From NCBI GenBank assembly GCA_030077755.1, contig JAQJZZ010000002.1, positions 992,001 through 1,056,000 of the forward strand: a stretch of DNA of 64,000 bases, given 5' to 3'. Position 1 is the stretch's first letter, and every line of letters starts with the position of its first letter. Made by a program: the position numbers and the translations under genes. Below the pieces are notes generated by a model that was not told the DNA's origin, did no database searches, and was given only the letters and a program-made list of their open reading frames with translations. This DNA is from Filosporella fistucella. Taxonomy: Eukaryota > Ascomycota > Leotiomycetes > Helotiales. This document shows positions 44,812 to 57,353 of the stretch, piece by piece.

Positions 44812-47800
44812 TGGTGAATATCCAACGGCAGTGGGGGTTCAGGACCGACAAGGCGTTTAGCATATCGTGCTATAGATATATTTCGGGGTCGATAATGACA
44901 CAAGCATTTACGAAACGGCTGTCTCCCCTTTCTCCGGAAATAAGCTTAATCCTAATCTCTAAATGGCCGATTACCATACGTTCACATCACCAACTGTTTG
45001 GGACCTGATAAGAGCCGTGTATCTGCTGGCGGTTCGTTTCAATGTCTCGTGAGTTGTACATGATGCAGCCTTGCGGCCAATGCGGTTGGTGTTGGTGTTG
45101 GTGTTGGAAAGCTTACCTACCCAGCTACAACTTACCAACGATTAGCGACCACGAGGCCATCGATTCCAACATCTAAGCGCAGTGGCGCAAGGTTTCAGAT
45201 CTAACGTACAGTCTATCTACAGTATCATTCCTCTGTTTCTTGATTTATAGCCATGGCTTGGGTGGTCTGCAGCCCAGATTCCAACCTTCAGCTCAGTAGG
45301 TATCATCAACAACCCGAGTAGTGTCACCACCGCCTCAAAACCTCCGGAAAGAGAAACGATATCTCTTCAAACGGTCTGTCTAGAGCGATCTTTATGCAAT
45401 GATATGCATGTGAGCACATCAACCCCAGAGAGAGGATGTTCCACGTTGTGCAGTTGAGTCAATCAGATAATCTCCAATATGCATGGAGTTGGGTCAATCT
45501 GCCAACACATCTCCCCACGAAGCCATAATCAAAAACGAATCACGAAAACGGAGTGCTAGTAGTTTGCTCAAAATTTCAAATACTTTGAATCAATCTGGTT
45601 TTTGTTATAGACTCATAACTAAAGTAAATAAGACAACTTTCTTCTCAAAAGACATCTTGGCGCGCTTCTGTCACACAATGAGACCTCATTAACCGCTCGT
45701 GGGCCAAACGAGCAAATGACTGATCCGAACAGCATTCCAACGGTCAATACTGAGACGAAGGACAAATCTGAACGAGTCAGATTCCTTTGCGCAAATTGTA
45801 ATCTCTCCGAAAAAGCTGAATCAATTACCACTAAGCCAACTGATTGACAACGCGCCTTTTAACGTTCGCAGCGACCGAGTGAGGGTGGCCTTTGACGCCG
45901 AAACAAAATAACTCTAATCGCCAGGACTCGACAATGGCCACCCGAATCCACGGTGAGAATCCATGAGCCATGATAGGCAACATGGTTCAAAGGCCCGAAG
46001 GTCGCATGAAGGGTGGAAAGGATGAAAAGCACGAAAATCAAGAAGAGGAGGAAGAAGAAAAATCTCTTCCCATCACATCACATGAAGCAGAAACTTGATT
46101 CTCGTCCGAACCCGGCCCACCTGTCTCCGTTGGCCACGACACTCAGGATTCAGGAACTGTGCCCGCACTGCAGGTACGGTACCTTGAAAAAGCTGCAGGT
46201 ACGTGTCCATCAACCGTCGTCGGCTCAACAAAAAAACAGGTTCGTGGGAAGTATCACACCTTCAGCAATTGAGCTTCCCGAGGTCGTAGCAAGAGAAAAA
46301 CAGGCACGGAGACTGCAGTTGAGAAGCCATGTCACCAATGGAAGCCATATCATGCCCTCCATCGGCTTGTTGCCATGCCATTTAGCCCAAAAACAATTAT
46401 GCAGCATAAAAACTCTGATTGCACAAAAGTCTCTACAAAAGGCACTTTCCATGGATTGCGAAGCTGGCATCCAATCACGAAAGCAGGAGCGACGGAGCAC
46501 AAAATTCCTTTTATGCAGATAAGCTCCATATTTATCCACTGCGATAGGCTGAGCGCGCAAAATGCCGCACAAAGTACACATAACTATTATGTACGACCTT
46601 GCACAAAATCCTGAAGGAGAGTCGTCAGACTCAGCAGCAGTGACACGCTCACACATACAGTCAGCTTCATTTTAAGCCACGAATATGCAACTAAAAATGA
46701 CTCGGAGGATTTCGTCGCTTTGGTTCTGGTGCGACACACGCGGCCGTGGAGCTTCTGGACTCTTTGATGATCATTGCGGAAAAGCTAGAGGGCACATCGG
46801 TAGGTGAGCGACACGGGAGTTTACTCGAATAGGATGACAGTTATACTGGAAGTGGAGATCTCAAAGCTTGAACGCATCGCAACTGGAGAGAGTAAGATAG
46901 AGCAATTTCAGTGATTGTTATTTGCCATGACAGCCCAGAGGGAGTAATAACCTCACAGCGGGTCTATGACATCGATGACTAGTAAAGAGGAGAGACCCTT
47001 TCTGTTAGTGGTTGACAGCGGGAAAGAAATGGAGAAAGCGAGGCCAGGAAACAAAAAAAAAAGTTTTCATTGTTTTTCATGCTTTCGAGTCTAGAAGACG
47101 GCCTCAGCATTGATCGCCGTTGTAGACTTTGGCGGCAATTCTTAGATTGGGGCAGAATAGACTCAGAATATCGCCCCGACTGAACTTGATGTCGATGCAT
47201 GTTTGAAGCCACGGTCGCAGATGACCTGTTTCTCAACCGGAAGTTTTGAAGAAACAAAGAGTTGCTTCTTCTAGATCGTGGCTCGAATCAGCGAGTATGA
47301 AACGATCTGGTCGTCTGAGATGCACATGTCAATAATGAGCTCTCTCGCCAACGTTTATCCAGGGCGTCTTGGAGTCGTGGGTTATGGACAACGAGGCCTG
47401 AATCAGCACCCGCGAGCCTGAATATCGTAGTGGCAGTGTGGCACCGATGGGTGATGTGTGGTGGTGATGCACGAGGCCTTGCTCTGTTTCCATCTTTATG
47501 CCTGCACAGAGGCGTTCGGCCGGCCATGTTTAAGTTGCTTGGTGGAAGTGTTTTCGTCTGTTCCCCTGTCGTAGCGTGCAAAGGCGGGTCAGGAACCCAG
47601 AACCTTGGCCCCAAGAACACTAAATGGCTGTCCACTCAGCGTCGTTCAGTGCAGCCGAATCGCTGTCCCGTCGGCAGGAACGCGCTGTGAGTGGATCTTG
47701 GGTGCAATTGGTGCGGATTTGGGGTGGAATTAGGGTGGTTCATCTCAATCTCACCCCCTGTTCTCCGTCTTGTCTTTCCACCGTTCCACGCTTCCATTCA

Positions 47801-48131
47801 TATCCCCCCCAAATTAAAATCCACCCCATCCTCGCATCCACACTATGACTGAACCGCGTAGTCTTACTTCAGCACCCACATCCCTTTACATCTTCCCTCC
47901 TCCCTCTCTTCACCTCCATCGTCGTCGTCGTCGCCGTTGAACAACACAACCTTCCTTCAGTACGGTCACTCATTCTCATCACTTGAGCAGTACAAAGCTC
48001 GCACACTCCTTTACAATTCAACGGCCTTCTCGATCGATATAGACTCTCTTTCTATATACCCACCCCGGAAACACGAAACATTTACGATTATATATAAATA
48101 TATACTGTGAAACTTTTATACCATTTCGACA
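44812..48131. other. Large gene-free region upstream of the Asp f 4-like gene
   Basis: 3.3 kb. A short TGTTGG hexamer repeat (about four copies) lies near 45083-45107. Frames are short and lack family features. The last 250 nt are pyrimidine-rich with (CGT)n near 47928-47937 and TATATAAATATATA near 48090-48105, probably the promoter and leader of the next gene. Confidence 0.4.
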
Positions 48132-49136
48132 ATGCGTTACTCAACATCTGGTATGATGCTGGCCGCCATGGCAATTGGCGAAGCCGTAGCTGGTCCTACC
48201 CACGCTCATCTTCATCGCAAGGCACATGAGAAGAAGGAGTAAGCACAATATATATGTTGCAAACCATGGTACTGGTAACTAACATGTCTACTCAGTGTCG
48301 ACTGGTCCGCCCTCGACTGGAATAACATGGGAATTGACTGGACTTCTGCTTACGAAGCTGGACAAGCAAAGGCTACAGCTACAGCAGCGTCGGCTGCCGT
48401 ATCCGTGGCACCAGCTGTTCTCAAGCAATCTCCTGCCACCACTACCGCTGCTCCTGCTTCCCACACCACTGCTGCAACCTCCAGCAACTCAATCATTGAC
48501 GATTTGGAGGATCTATTTGCTGGAGTAGTCGGAGCCTCTAACTCACGCACTACGTTCGGAGGCGAGACTGCTCCTTCAGGGTCCCTGGGAGACAACTACC
48601 TGGGCAACGTTGGATCACCATACGGATCCAATGTTATTAAAGTCAGCTCCACGACAGGATATGATTTTACCAACACTTTTGTGAACACGGCAGGAAAGGC
48701 CATGACTATCAATATCTGGCAAAAGGCTGGATCTGATGGTCGATTGCTTTCTGGATCTGCTCTTGCTCCCAAGGACACGACTCTTACATTTACTCTCCCA
48801 GCCGGGGGTAAGCAAATTGTTGCTTTCCAGCAAAACACTCAAGTGGCATGGGCTCAAGCTTGTAGCGCAACTGCTGCATCAGGTGCATTCGCAACCACTT
48901 GGGGAGAGGCAAACTTTGTTTCCACTGGCTCCGGATACGATGTCTCCGCAATCATGAACCCAAATAACAACAACTACGATATGACCATCACAAGCGTGGA
49001 GGCACCTCAATGCACCAGCTCCCGTACACAAAACTTTTGGCTCACCGATACCCAGCCAATTGGCGACAGCAACGGCAGCTGCTTCATTGCCCAGAGCACG
49101 GCTCACCTGACGACTAAGATGGGAGGCACTATCTAG
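48132..49136 (+). CDS. Secreted Asp f 4-like protein
   Basis: Exons 48132-48238 and 48296-49136; 315 aa. A signal peptide (MRYSTSGMMLAAMAIGEAVA) is followed by a His/Lys-rich propeptide-like stretch and tryptophan-containing repeats (VDWSALDWNNMGIDWTSAY). An Ala/Thr/Ser-rich linker comes next, then the conserved globular part: GSLGDNYLGNVGSPYGSNVI, FTLPAGGKQIVAFQQNTQVA and TWGEANF. This order matches the fungal allergen Asp f 4-like secreted proteins, whose function is not known. Five cysteines lie in the C-terminal half. The gene is next to another cell-wall gene (TOS1), both on the plus strand. Family assignment is from memory of its motifs. Confidence 0.75.
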
Positions 49137-50456
49137 AGGAAATTGGAGTGGGAGGATGGTGTTTTTGGTGTAATTTCGAAAATCTTCAATTGGTACATAG
49201 TAATTTTGAAAAGACTTGCTCAAAGCCAAAACAAGTGTGCCTTGCACCTTGTGAAGAACGAGTGACTTCAGCCTCTACCGAGAATGACTCGAGGGGTTCT
49301 TGTTGTACATTTTTCTGCTTCTGTGATTGGAATCTCCAGCTCTGAATATTCAATTCAAGTTCTTAAGATATTTCTCGCCTTCCTTGTAGTGACTTGTTAC
49401 TCTGCTGTCCTTGACTGCATATGATATGTATCCCTAGATCCATCGAAGTCGCTTGGCTGTTATGGCTTCATTGTTGAATTGACATTTGGCATAGCCAAGC
49501 TCAAGAATTGTTTTACTCCCATTGGAGAGCTCCGAAACTTCCATCCAAATACTGTAGGCCGGTTCAAGTTCCATGAGTATCCGATTTTGTGAAACTTTTT
49601 GCGTTCCTTTGTGTCCTGCCATTGCTAGATTATAATGTATCCTCGTATAGCACCTTTACTGGTGGCTGGCTTTTAATCAGAAGTCTTGCGGAGCGTTCTG
49701 ATACCTTAACCTCTCAGTAAGAGATCTGTTCAAACGGTGTGTTAGTCATTGAGAAAGCCATTCAAAGTGGACTGAGTAGGAATTGCAAACTATACTATTG
49801 AGAAATGATCATGATGTTGCTGTTGTTGAATAAGTACTCTGCTTTGCAAGCTGGAGGCTGCAATATCTTCATCCGGGCCACTGGAGGAAGTGACCAATGA
49901 AGCATTTGGGCCTGAAAGCGTGCCAAAGCTTGCATCACTCAACCTCATTGAGGTGATGTTAGTGTTGAGTTGGCTGATTGCATGTGTTCTGACTCTTGTC
50001 GGCAGATTCCTGTGGTCCTGATGTCTTCTTTGTGCCTTCCCTGAGCACCCTCCTTATCACATCAATTCGCGTTCGGTCTCGATAGCTCTTGCTTGTCTCT
50101 TCCGATTCAGCTTTGCTCTTGCTGTGACGTAGACAGGCTGGCAAGAGTCAGCCTTGAAACCCGAATTTTTCGGTTAACGTGGTGTTTAAGGTATATACGC
50201 GTCTAGCCTCATCCTCTTCTCTAAATAAACAACCTTACCATACCTTCCATCCATCACCACAACATCTCCTCTACTTCCTTTCTCCGTCAACACAGTCTTT
50301 ACGTTCATGCATAATACATTCATGCATTACTTCTGAACAAAACAAATCTTCTGCAACTCTTTCCACAATCTTCGTCCTGCGAAGCTTGTGGAAAACACTT
50401 AGTCAACCGATCTTCGATCATCTCCAAGCTTGCCTGTTCGCTGTCGAACATTCAAC
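49137..50456. other. Intergenic gap
   Basis: 3' flank of the Asp f 4-like gene and promoter of TOS1. A TATA-like GTATATACG is near 50190 and a CT/CA-rich leader precedes the TOS1 start. No gene recognised. Confidence 0.4.
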
Positions 50457-52257
50457 ATGAAAGCCATCATTTTGGTTGTGCTTCCATTGCTTGTACTCGC
50501 ACCAGTCATCTCTGGAGACCTCTGTGCCATCGGCGCCGAGGAGATCCAAGGCAATTGGTTCTGTCAACCAGTTGAGGGCATCCAGTACTCGAACGTCGGA
50601 CATGCAGGTACATACAATGAAGTCATCCATATGGGTGCAGATGGATCGTGCGACTCTCGAGTCAAACGTTTTGAGGGGCCAATTGCACCTCTAGATGGCG
50701 AGGTGTGTTCAGTCCACTGTTTAGACCCCAAAGTATAGTCTTGCTAATCATCTCTGAAACCAGGTTTCTCTCCACTTTCGCGGTCCATTGCACCTTAAGC
50801 AGCTTGCTGTCTACGAATTGGCTCCCGGTTCCCACTCGAAGCGCGACATGCGTTCCCATCGCGCTCACAAGGAATTCCATGGCCGCGGCGACAAGTCTAA
50901 GCTTGCGCACGCTCATAAGCACGAGGAGAGACAAGTCATATCGGCAACCATCAATGGTCAAGTTGTCAGTTGGCAAAATAATTGGTTTGGCCCTCCAGCC
51001 ACACCAATTCCCACTCCTGTAATGGTGACAGCAACCATCGACGGCCAAGTTGTGTCCTGGATCAATAACTGGTTCGGTGAATCTCAATTTGCTGGCACAA
51101 AGCCTACAGATGCCGTTCCCGTCGCTCAACCCCCTGTGAAGCAACCAGCTGTAGATACCGCTCCGGCCCCTCAGTCCACCAGTCAGCAAGCTACTTCCAA
51201 TGGTGTGTAACTCTCGATACTGTTCAGTTGATGATTGCTAACATATCATAGCCCCGACTCTTGAGTCCTTCGGTATGCCTCCAGACGGTCCTGGATTTGA
51301 CCATGGCCATGAATTCAAGCGCGTCGGCTATTACAATGCTGCTTCTCAACATAGTGAAGGCCTTGCGTTCTTAGGTAACCACGGTGGTCAAGGATCGGGC
51401 GTTTTCGATCAGTAAGTACTTTTGTGGCCCTCAATCCCTCCGCATTCATGTTCAAGGACCATAGCAATGCAGAGTGCTATAGCTGACTGGATCATAGCCA
51501 CTTTGGTGCGTCCCTTAGCTACACAAATTGCTTTGCTACTGGTGGCGCTTCGAGCCCTCAGCTCTTGGCTGATGCTGTGATCCCATCTGATGCTGAGGTT
51601 ATTGTCATGAAATCCGAGAAGTGTGACAACGACTGTGGTTATGTTCGCCCAGGATCTATCGCCCATCGTAAGTTTACTTCCCAAACTCAAGTACGAACTA
51701 TTTATTGACTAATCCTGCCAATAGACGGATTCAGCGGAGCCGATAAAGTGTTCTTTATTGAGTTCTTGATGCCTGCCGATGGCGCAAAGGGGTTTGAGGC
51801 TGACATGCCCGCTATTTGGCTCTTGAACGCCGAGATCCCTCGAACTGTACAGTATGGCGATCCAAAATGCAATTGCTGGACTTCAGGTTGTGGAGAGTAA
51901 GTACTTGTCTACCACACCGCTATGTCCAAATTTCGGTGATCCTCCGACAGGTGTGACGAAAGCTGACTTGTGACGAATAGGTTTGATATCCTCGAAGCCC
52001 TCAATACTGGATCAGACAAGCTTAAGTCTACATTGCACACCAATACTCCGGCGGGTGATAGCGACTACTTTGTTCGTCCATTTTCATCATCGATGAAACT
52101 CGCTGTGGTCTTCAGCTCCGCGAATGGTGGTACGATCCATATTCATAAGCTGGCTGAGGACGTCGAGTTTGCCCCTTCTCTTGCGGGAGTCGAGGTGAAT
52201 GATATGTGTGCTGAGAAGGAAAAAGTGGTTTCACACTTCATGGTGACCCCTGCCTAG
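50457..52257 (+). CDS. TOS1: Cell-wall protein Tos1
   Basis: Six exons: 50457-50702, 50764-51202, 51252-51411, 51498-51667, 51725-51896, 51981-52257; 487 aa. A signal peptide (MKAIILVVLPLLVLAPVISG) precedes the N-terminal Tos1 domain (YSNVGHAGTYNEVI...VSLHFRGPLHLKQLAVYEL). A Ser/Lys/His-rich section with a KR cleavage-like site follows, then two copies of a 16-residue module (see findings) and a Pro/Thr/Ala linker. The C-terminal domain carries GPGFDHGHEFKRVGYYNA, IPSDAEVIVMKSEKCDND, PAIWLLNAEIPRTVQYG and CNCWTSGCGEFDILEAL, a GH16-like fold signature. No GPI signal is seen. Tos1 is a covalently linked wall glucan-modifying candidate in yeast. Confidence 0.9.
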
Positions 52258-55034
52258 GTGTCAAGACTTCAGCTCACATATTTCTCAACTCGGAAAGGCT
52301 TGCATAGGTACACTTCCTAGGATTCATGGATAGATGATCATGATGTCATGCAGCAGAACTTGACTGATAGTGCAATTGTTTGGAGCCAATATCTCTCTCT
52401 CTTGCTTTCGAGCTCGAGTTTTTAGTAGATAGGACCCAACGAAGGTTATACTCTATCGTGCTGCTCTCTTGAGACATTTGACATTTCGGACGGGGGTTTC
52501 TTTCTCAGATATGTGACTTTGTGATTGGGTGATACGTGTGAATGCTCTCCATTCATCCCTCGCAGGCCAGCGGTAAAGCTAAGTGGCTTCAACTGGCAAT
52601 ATTGTCGCATATCCCATTGATCATTCTGATATTGGGAAATTTTTCAGAGTACAGATGAGATTTTTCTTATCCCTGCAACTGTAGCTGCTTGCCAGAGTTT
52701 CTTCTGGTCGAAAACCCCTTTGAATTATTTCTCGTCATAGTGGGATAGCCAGAAAAAGTCTGCAAGATATTTCGGTCTGACCTATACACTATGAATATGA
52801 CGGTAATTGGACGATAATCGATTTCATCTGGCTGTATGCTTTCGTTGGTCTCGGGTTTTTGGAGTTTCAGCCTCTGGTACTTTGGCCAAGTCTTCGCTGA
52901 TTTAGTGGTGGTGTACTATTTGTTGCTCTTCTTCGGTCGTTGCTGTTCTTGAAGTTGAAATTCCCATCTCATGGCTGCTTGCTAGAAATCTCCAACCTTC
53001 AGCCCAGTTTGGTCAACCTGATTGAAAGAAAACCATAAGAGCCATCAGCAACAACGGTTATGAGTCTTAGTATCATTGTTTCGCACAGAGCTGAATGATG
53101 GAGGTGTTGCCGTAGAATTCCTTCTTCCGTTCTATGTAGATACATCAATGTCTCGTGTACCTGCAGTTCCAACAAGTTTTCATTTGATTAGGTCTTTTCA
53201 GGAATATTTGTGCTTTTTCGCAATTCGTTGCGCAGATCCAGTTTCTGTCTCTTGTTGATGCGATATGTATCTTCGATCTGATCCAATGTTGAATGACCAA
53301 GTCAAGTCGATTAGGTGATAGATATTTGGTGTGTTATGCTCAATGCAGGTATCGTTAAACTACCGCAGGGTTGACAAAGTGAATTGTGTCAATTATATTG
53401 CGATTGGTACTCATTGAAGATTGCCTGAGATGTTTGGAGTCAGCAATGTTTCATTCATATCATTTGATTCTTGAACTTACAAGCAACAGCAGAGAATTTG
53501 AGCCATAAAGATAGCTACATGACCTATCCAACTTACGTGAACGCTCTCAATGGTGTCTCGCCAAAGTAATTGTGTCTCAGAGCGTAAGATTCATCACATT
53601 TCATGAGTCTTTTGTTCCTTGCCCTAACGCGCTAGAGTGATTATCGTCTCTGCTCTAAGCCTTTGGAGTGTGATGATTCGAACTTTTTTCCCGTGATGGA
53701 ATTTCTCTTCCTCCTACCTAAAATATAATGAGCGGTGGAGTGATGTTGTTCCGCTCATAGGAGTGCTTGCGAAAACATGCGTTGAGAAGTTTGTTGGCGA
53801 AGGCTAAAATCTGAGCATCTCAGCCAGCAACCAAGAGTAAGACACGCAAATTTGCCAACGAGTTCTGTAGATCCGAGGCGGAAATGTAATCCATCATGTT
53901 GGTTGAGTTTTGTGGCAGGAGGATTCCGTATAGGCAGGTAGTTCTAATATTCCATTTGTGCTTGTCGACAAGATTGTTGACGGACACTGAAATTCAGGTG
54001 TATCAGCAAAAATCCCGGGCAGAGACCTTCGAGTGGCTAAGGGATCGTGCAGATTGAAGTCACCAACGTGTTTTATCATGGAGAGGACAAAGTACCTGAT
54101 TTAATGTGATAGAAAATTGTACGCAATGGCTAGTGCTGGTTGTTCGGTGTAGGGTGGTCGACAAGATTGTTGAAAGATCCTGATATCTAAACAAGTCAGC
54201 AAGAGACGTGCGTAGGACACGTATTTCTACCCCGGAAACGTGTAGATCTAAAGCGGAGAGCTTCCGTATCATGTTCTTCAATACTTACTTGACTGTCTGA
54301 AACTCGGATATGTCCAGGGTGGCTTGTCTTAGGTGTGCTGTGTGTGTTCGTCGTAACGGTATCGATACAAGGGTGGGTTTGTGCGTCAAGGCTCGAAGGT
54401 CAGAACTGAACTTCGTTCGAAGAAGGGAAATCCGCCCAGAGAAGAAGCTGCCGACGTCCTGTCCGTAAAGGAAAGGATTTGCTGGCAAAGTAAGCCTCGC
54501 TTTGAAGAATTGAACTCATTGCGGACCGATACGCAGGCGTCAACAGCGTCCCGAGTGTGCCTGCGTAAGCATTAAGGCTTTTACAAAAGCTTTAGGGTGT
54601 ATCGAAGACGTGCCTTTGACTGAAGCTCACTTCGAAAGTCTCAGCGTATATTGTGAGGCTGTTGGTCGGCCGGTAGGCATTTGGAGCTGATGTGTGTCGA
54701 AAGTCATGAAATCCCGAAATGTGGATCGCTGATCCAAGCGGAAAGCAAACTGTCCTTTTCAGAGTTTAATAGACTTTATGATGAATCTTTCAATACATAA
54801 AAATACGGATTGATAGTTTTATACACCATTAGACAGCTTCCGCCTCAGTTTCTGTATTTGCGTGACTGGAAGGTTGGATGGATAAAATTCCCTGGGACAG
54901 CTTGGTAAAGACGAAATGCCTCCCCCTTAGCTACCTTGTGAGTCGCTGCCCCAGCGCCTTCAGAAATGAACACATCCAAAGAGAGGGTGAGTCCGTCAGC
55001 TCTTTCCTCGTCAAGTTCATCGGGGATCTTTATA
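52258..55034. other. Gene-free region with degenerate tandem repeats
   Basis: 2.8 kb without a convincing gene. Between about 53866 and 54360 there are degenerate tandem copies of a unit of roughly 190 bp, listed separately. Confidence 0.4.
53866..54360. repeat. Degenerate tandem repeat, about 190-bp unit
   Basis: GTCGACAAGATTGTTGA occurs at 53964 and again at 54157 (193 bp apart). TGTAGATC followed by a GCGGA stretch occurs at 53866 and 54241, with a weaker TGCAGATT copy at 54048. The order is the same in each copy, so this is a worn tandem repeat of two to three units. Confidence 0.55.
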
Positions 55035-57353
55035 CTATAACCATCTTGTAATCCCATAATCAGCACCCTTCGTCAGTGGTTTCACTTCACTCTCAACCCC
55101 AAATCCTGCACGCTTGATCCTTCCCGGCTCGTCCCGGCCTATAAATTCCCCAAACTTTATCTCTAGGTCTTTCAACTCCTGTGGGGTGCTTTCGTCTCCG
55201 CCGAGACACCCTCCTGCGGCTGCTCTATCAAGGATAGAACTCCCAGTTGAGGTGGAAATGATCTGAATGAAGCTCCCGTCCATTGCAGAAACACCATTCT
55301 TGAAGAGAGATAAGCATCCTACCACAACAAAGGGGAGCGAGACTAAGAGTGTAACAAAATACGGCAGAATCAAATTCAACGGCTGCGAGAACGAGTATAT
55401 GTTGATCGTTGACGATTGTGTTGCGTTAACAGTCGTTCGTGTCTTCTGGAATGCAGTCATGACAGACATTGTCATATTGAACAAATAATCATTCAGGAAA
55501 TCTTGCGTTACATTGAAAAGAGGGGTTGGGCGGTCTGAATTTGCAAACCGGCCAAAAGCAGTATTGAAACGTGTTTCCTCCACAATTGATGCAGCAATAC
55601 CTAGCTCTGTTAGAAGAATTCTATGTTGGAAGAAGTGGACAATAAACCCACCGCCTATATCAAAAGCCAGTCCAGTGACTGCATCAGTAATGAAATTGTC
55701 CTGCCAATTTAAATCTTTGGCCGGATAAGTGTGTACAAAATTGTCGCCAGCTTTGCCTGCGGCTGGGTTATTCGTTTGAAGGTCTGCTTTGAAAGTTCCG
55801 TTTAGCCAGGACGTCATAGACGTGATCAGTGTCATATAGTTATTGTCTCTATAGTAATTCAGGGCATCTTGACTCCAATTTGCAGGTGTTGTTCCTAGAT
55901 TGAAATGATCAGGAGTAGAGAAGCCAGGAACTATGACTACTCCAGAGTGAGTTGATGGCTGCAGATTAACAAGTCGATTGCTTGGCTCTGTCCAATACTT
56001 CCGCCGTAGCAAATTGTTTTCGTAAGTGATATTCACAGTATACTTAGCTCGTGAAGGTGCACATGTCATGTTGTTGACTTGTACAAGTAATGAGCTGTTG
56101 GTAGTCCCGTTCACAATGGTATAATCAGCCTGGAGTGGCAAGAGAGTGGAGCTGTTGAAACGAGCCTGTGTGTAGTTGCCCTTATAACGAAGTGCGGGGT
56201 TAACCGGCTGGTTGTTTGGAGCAAACCAAGCAGCATCGTAGATCGAGTACCCATTGTATGTTGTATTTGAACTCTGGTCGTAACGAGCTTGGGTTTGGGA
56301 AACGTTACACTCCATCCATGGCCCCTCGAATTGCATTGTGTATGAACAATTGGATCCACAGGGTGATGGAAGTGACATGGACTCTCCTAATGTTAGGATC
56401 CTGCGCCCTAGTCGATTGATGAGATTGTTATCTTTGTTGATTCCCACATCGCTACTAATAAATTCAACCATCAGTAAGAGGCAAAAGATCAAAGATTATG
56501 GGCTTACAATGCAACGAAGCCGTCGACAGATGTTCGGGCCGGTACTAATGCAAGCATAGAAAAATTACTAGCATCGACTCCAGAACCGTTGCCCATCTAA
56601 AACGAGTGGTCAGCAATACCCCAAATCTGTTGATGAGATACACAATCTAGAAGTATGGATTCTTCATTGGGGACGGAACGGGTTACAAGTACTTACAAAC
56701 GATGCGTTGAATGATGGGATTGATGCTAAGCTATATGAAACCTTTGTGGTAGACACTACAGTGATTGCGCCAGGAGGAAAACTTGTCACAAATTGTGACA
56801 CCCACATAATTAGTGCTAGAGCACATAGAGTTGGCGTGGCGTTCAAAATGGCGGGTTTGAAGAACATCAATGGATTCGTTCTGATTCCGAATAAGCCTTC
56901 GATTGTTGAAACCTTCATTGTTGACACTCGAAGTAGATGCCACAAGTGTTGTACGAATGCAAGTCCAAGTGCGCCCCTGAGTGAAAACCCAAAGACATTT
57001 GCAAGAATGTTGGAAGCCGTGGTTATGTATGCTTGAGGGGCGATTTGGTTTGGGCCATCTGCTGGCTTATGGTCGATGTAGCGAAATAGAAGTAAATGTG
57101 TGAAGGCAATTACAAGTGCTGTACAACATTACTATAAACACCTCAAAGCTTTTGGGGGTTCTGTACCAAGGGCATAACAAACAATCATCAGAGTAGGAGT
57201 CTGCCATCCAATAGTCCATTTTGAAGTAATAAGAGCCGGCTCTTTCTGTGATGGGCCGAAAGAACCCGAATGATTTGAAGGAAGTGACCCCGCACTGGAA
57301 TTGGGTACTTGCTGGACTGTCACCGAGCTGGACTTTTTATGTGGTCGAGACAT
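55035..57353 (-). CDS. Multi-pass membrane protein with glycosylated ectodomain
   Basis: Four exons: 57353-57167, 57118-56697, 56596-56508, 56454-55035; 705 aa. A basic tail is followed by membrane segments (TPTLMIVCYALG...LVIAFTHLLLF, NVFGFSLRGALGLAFVQHLW, LNATPTLCALALIMWVSQFV). A large lumenal or extracellular part of about 400 residues has many N-x-S/T sites (NCS, NVS, NTT, NYT, NSS, NGT, NMT, NIT, NWS, NVT, NAT), and a last membrane segment (LILPYFVTLLVSLPFVVVGC) precedes a short cytosolic tail. This is a widespread ascomycete family often labelled in databases as formylmethionine-deformylase-like, a name with no basis in the sequence. Its function is unknown. Confidence 0.8.

Noticed and set aside
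45760..45870. tRNA-like stretch on the minus strand (GGCTTAGTGGTAAT box-A-like, AATCTGA hairpin)
   Set aside because: No matching acceptor stem and no proper T-loop consensus, so it does not fold as a tRNA.
53660..53700. GTTCGAATC on the minus strand resembling a tRNA T-loop
   Set aside because: The flanking bases cannot form a T stem and no A-box lies at the right distance.
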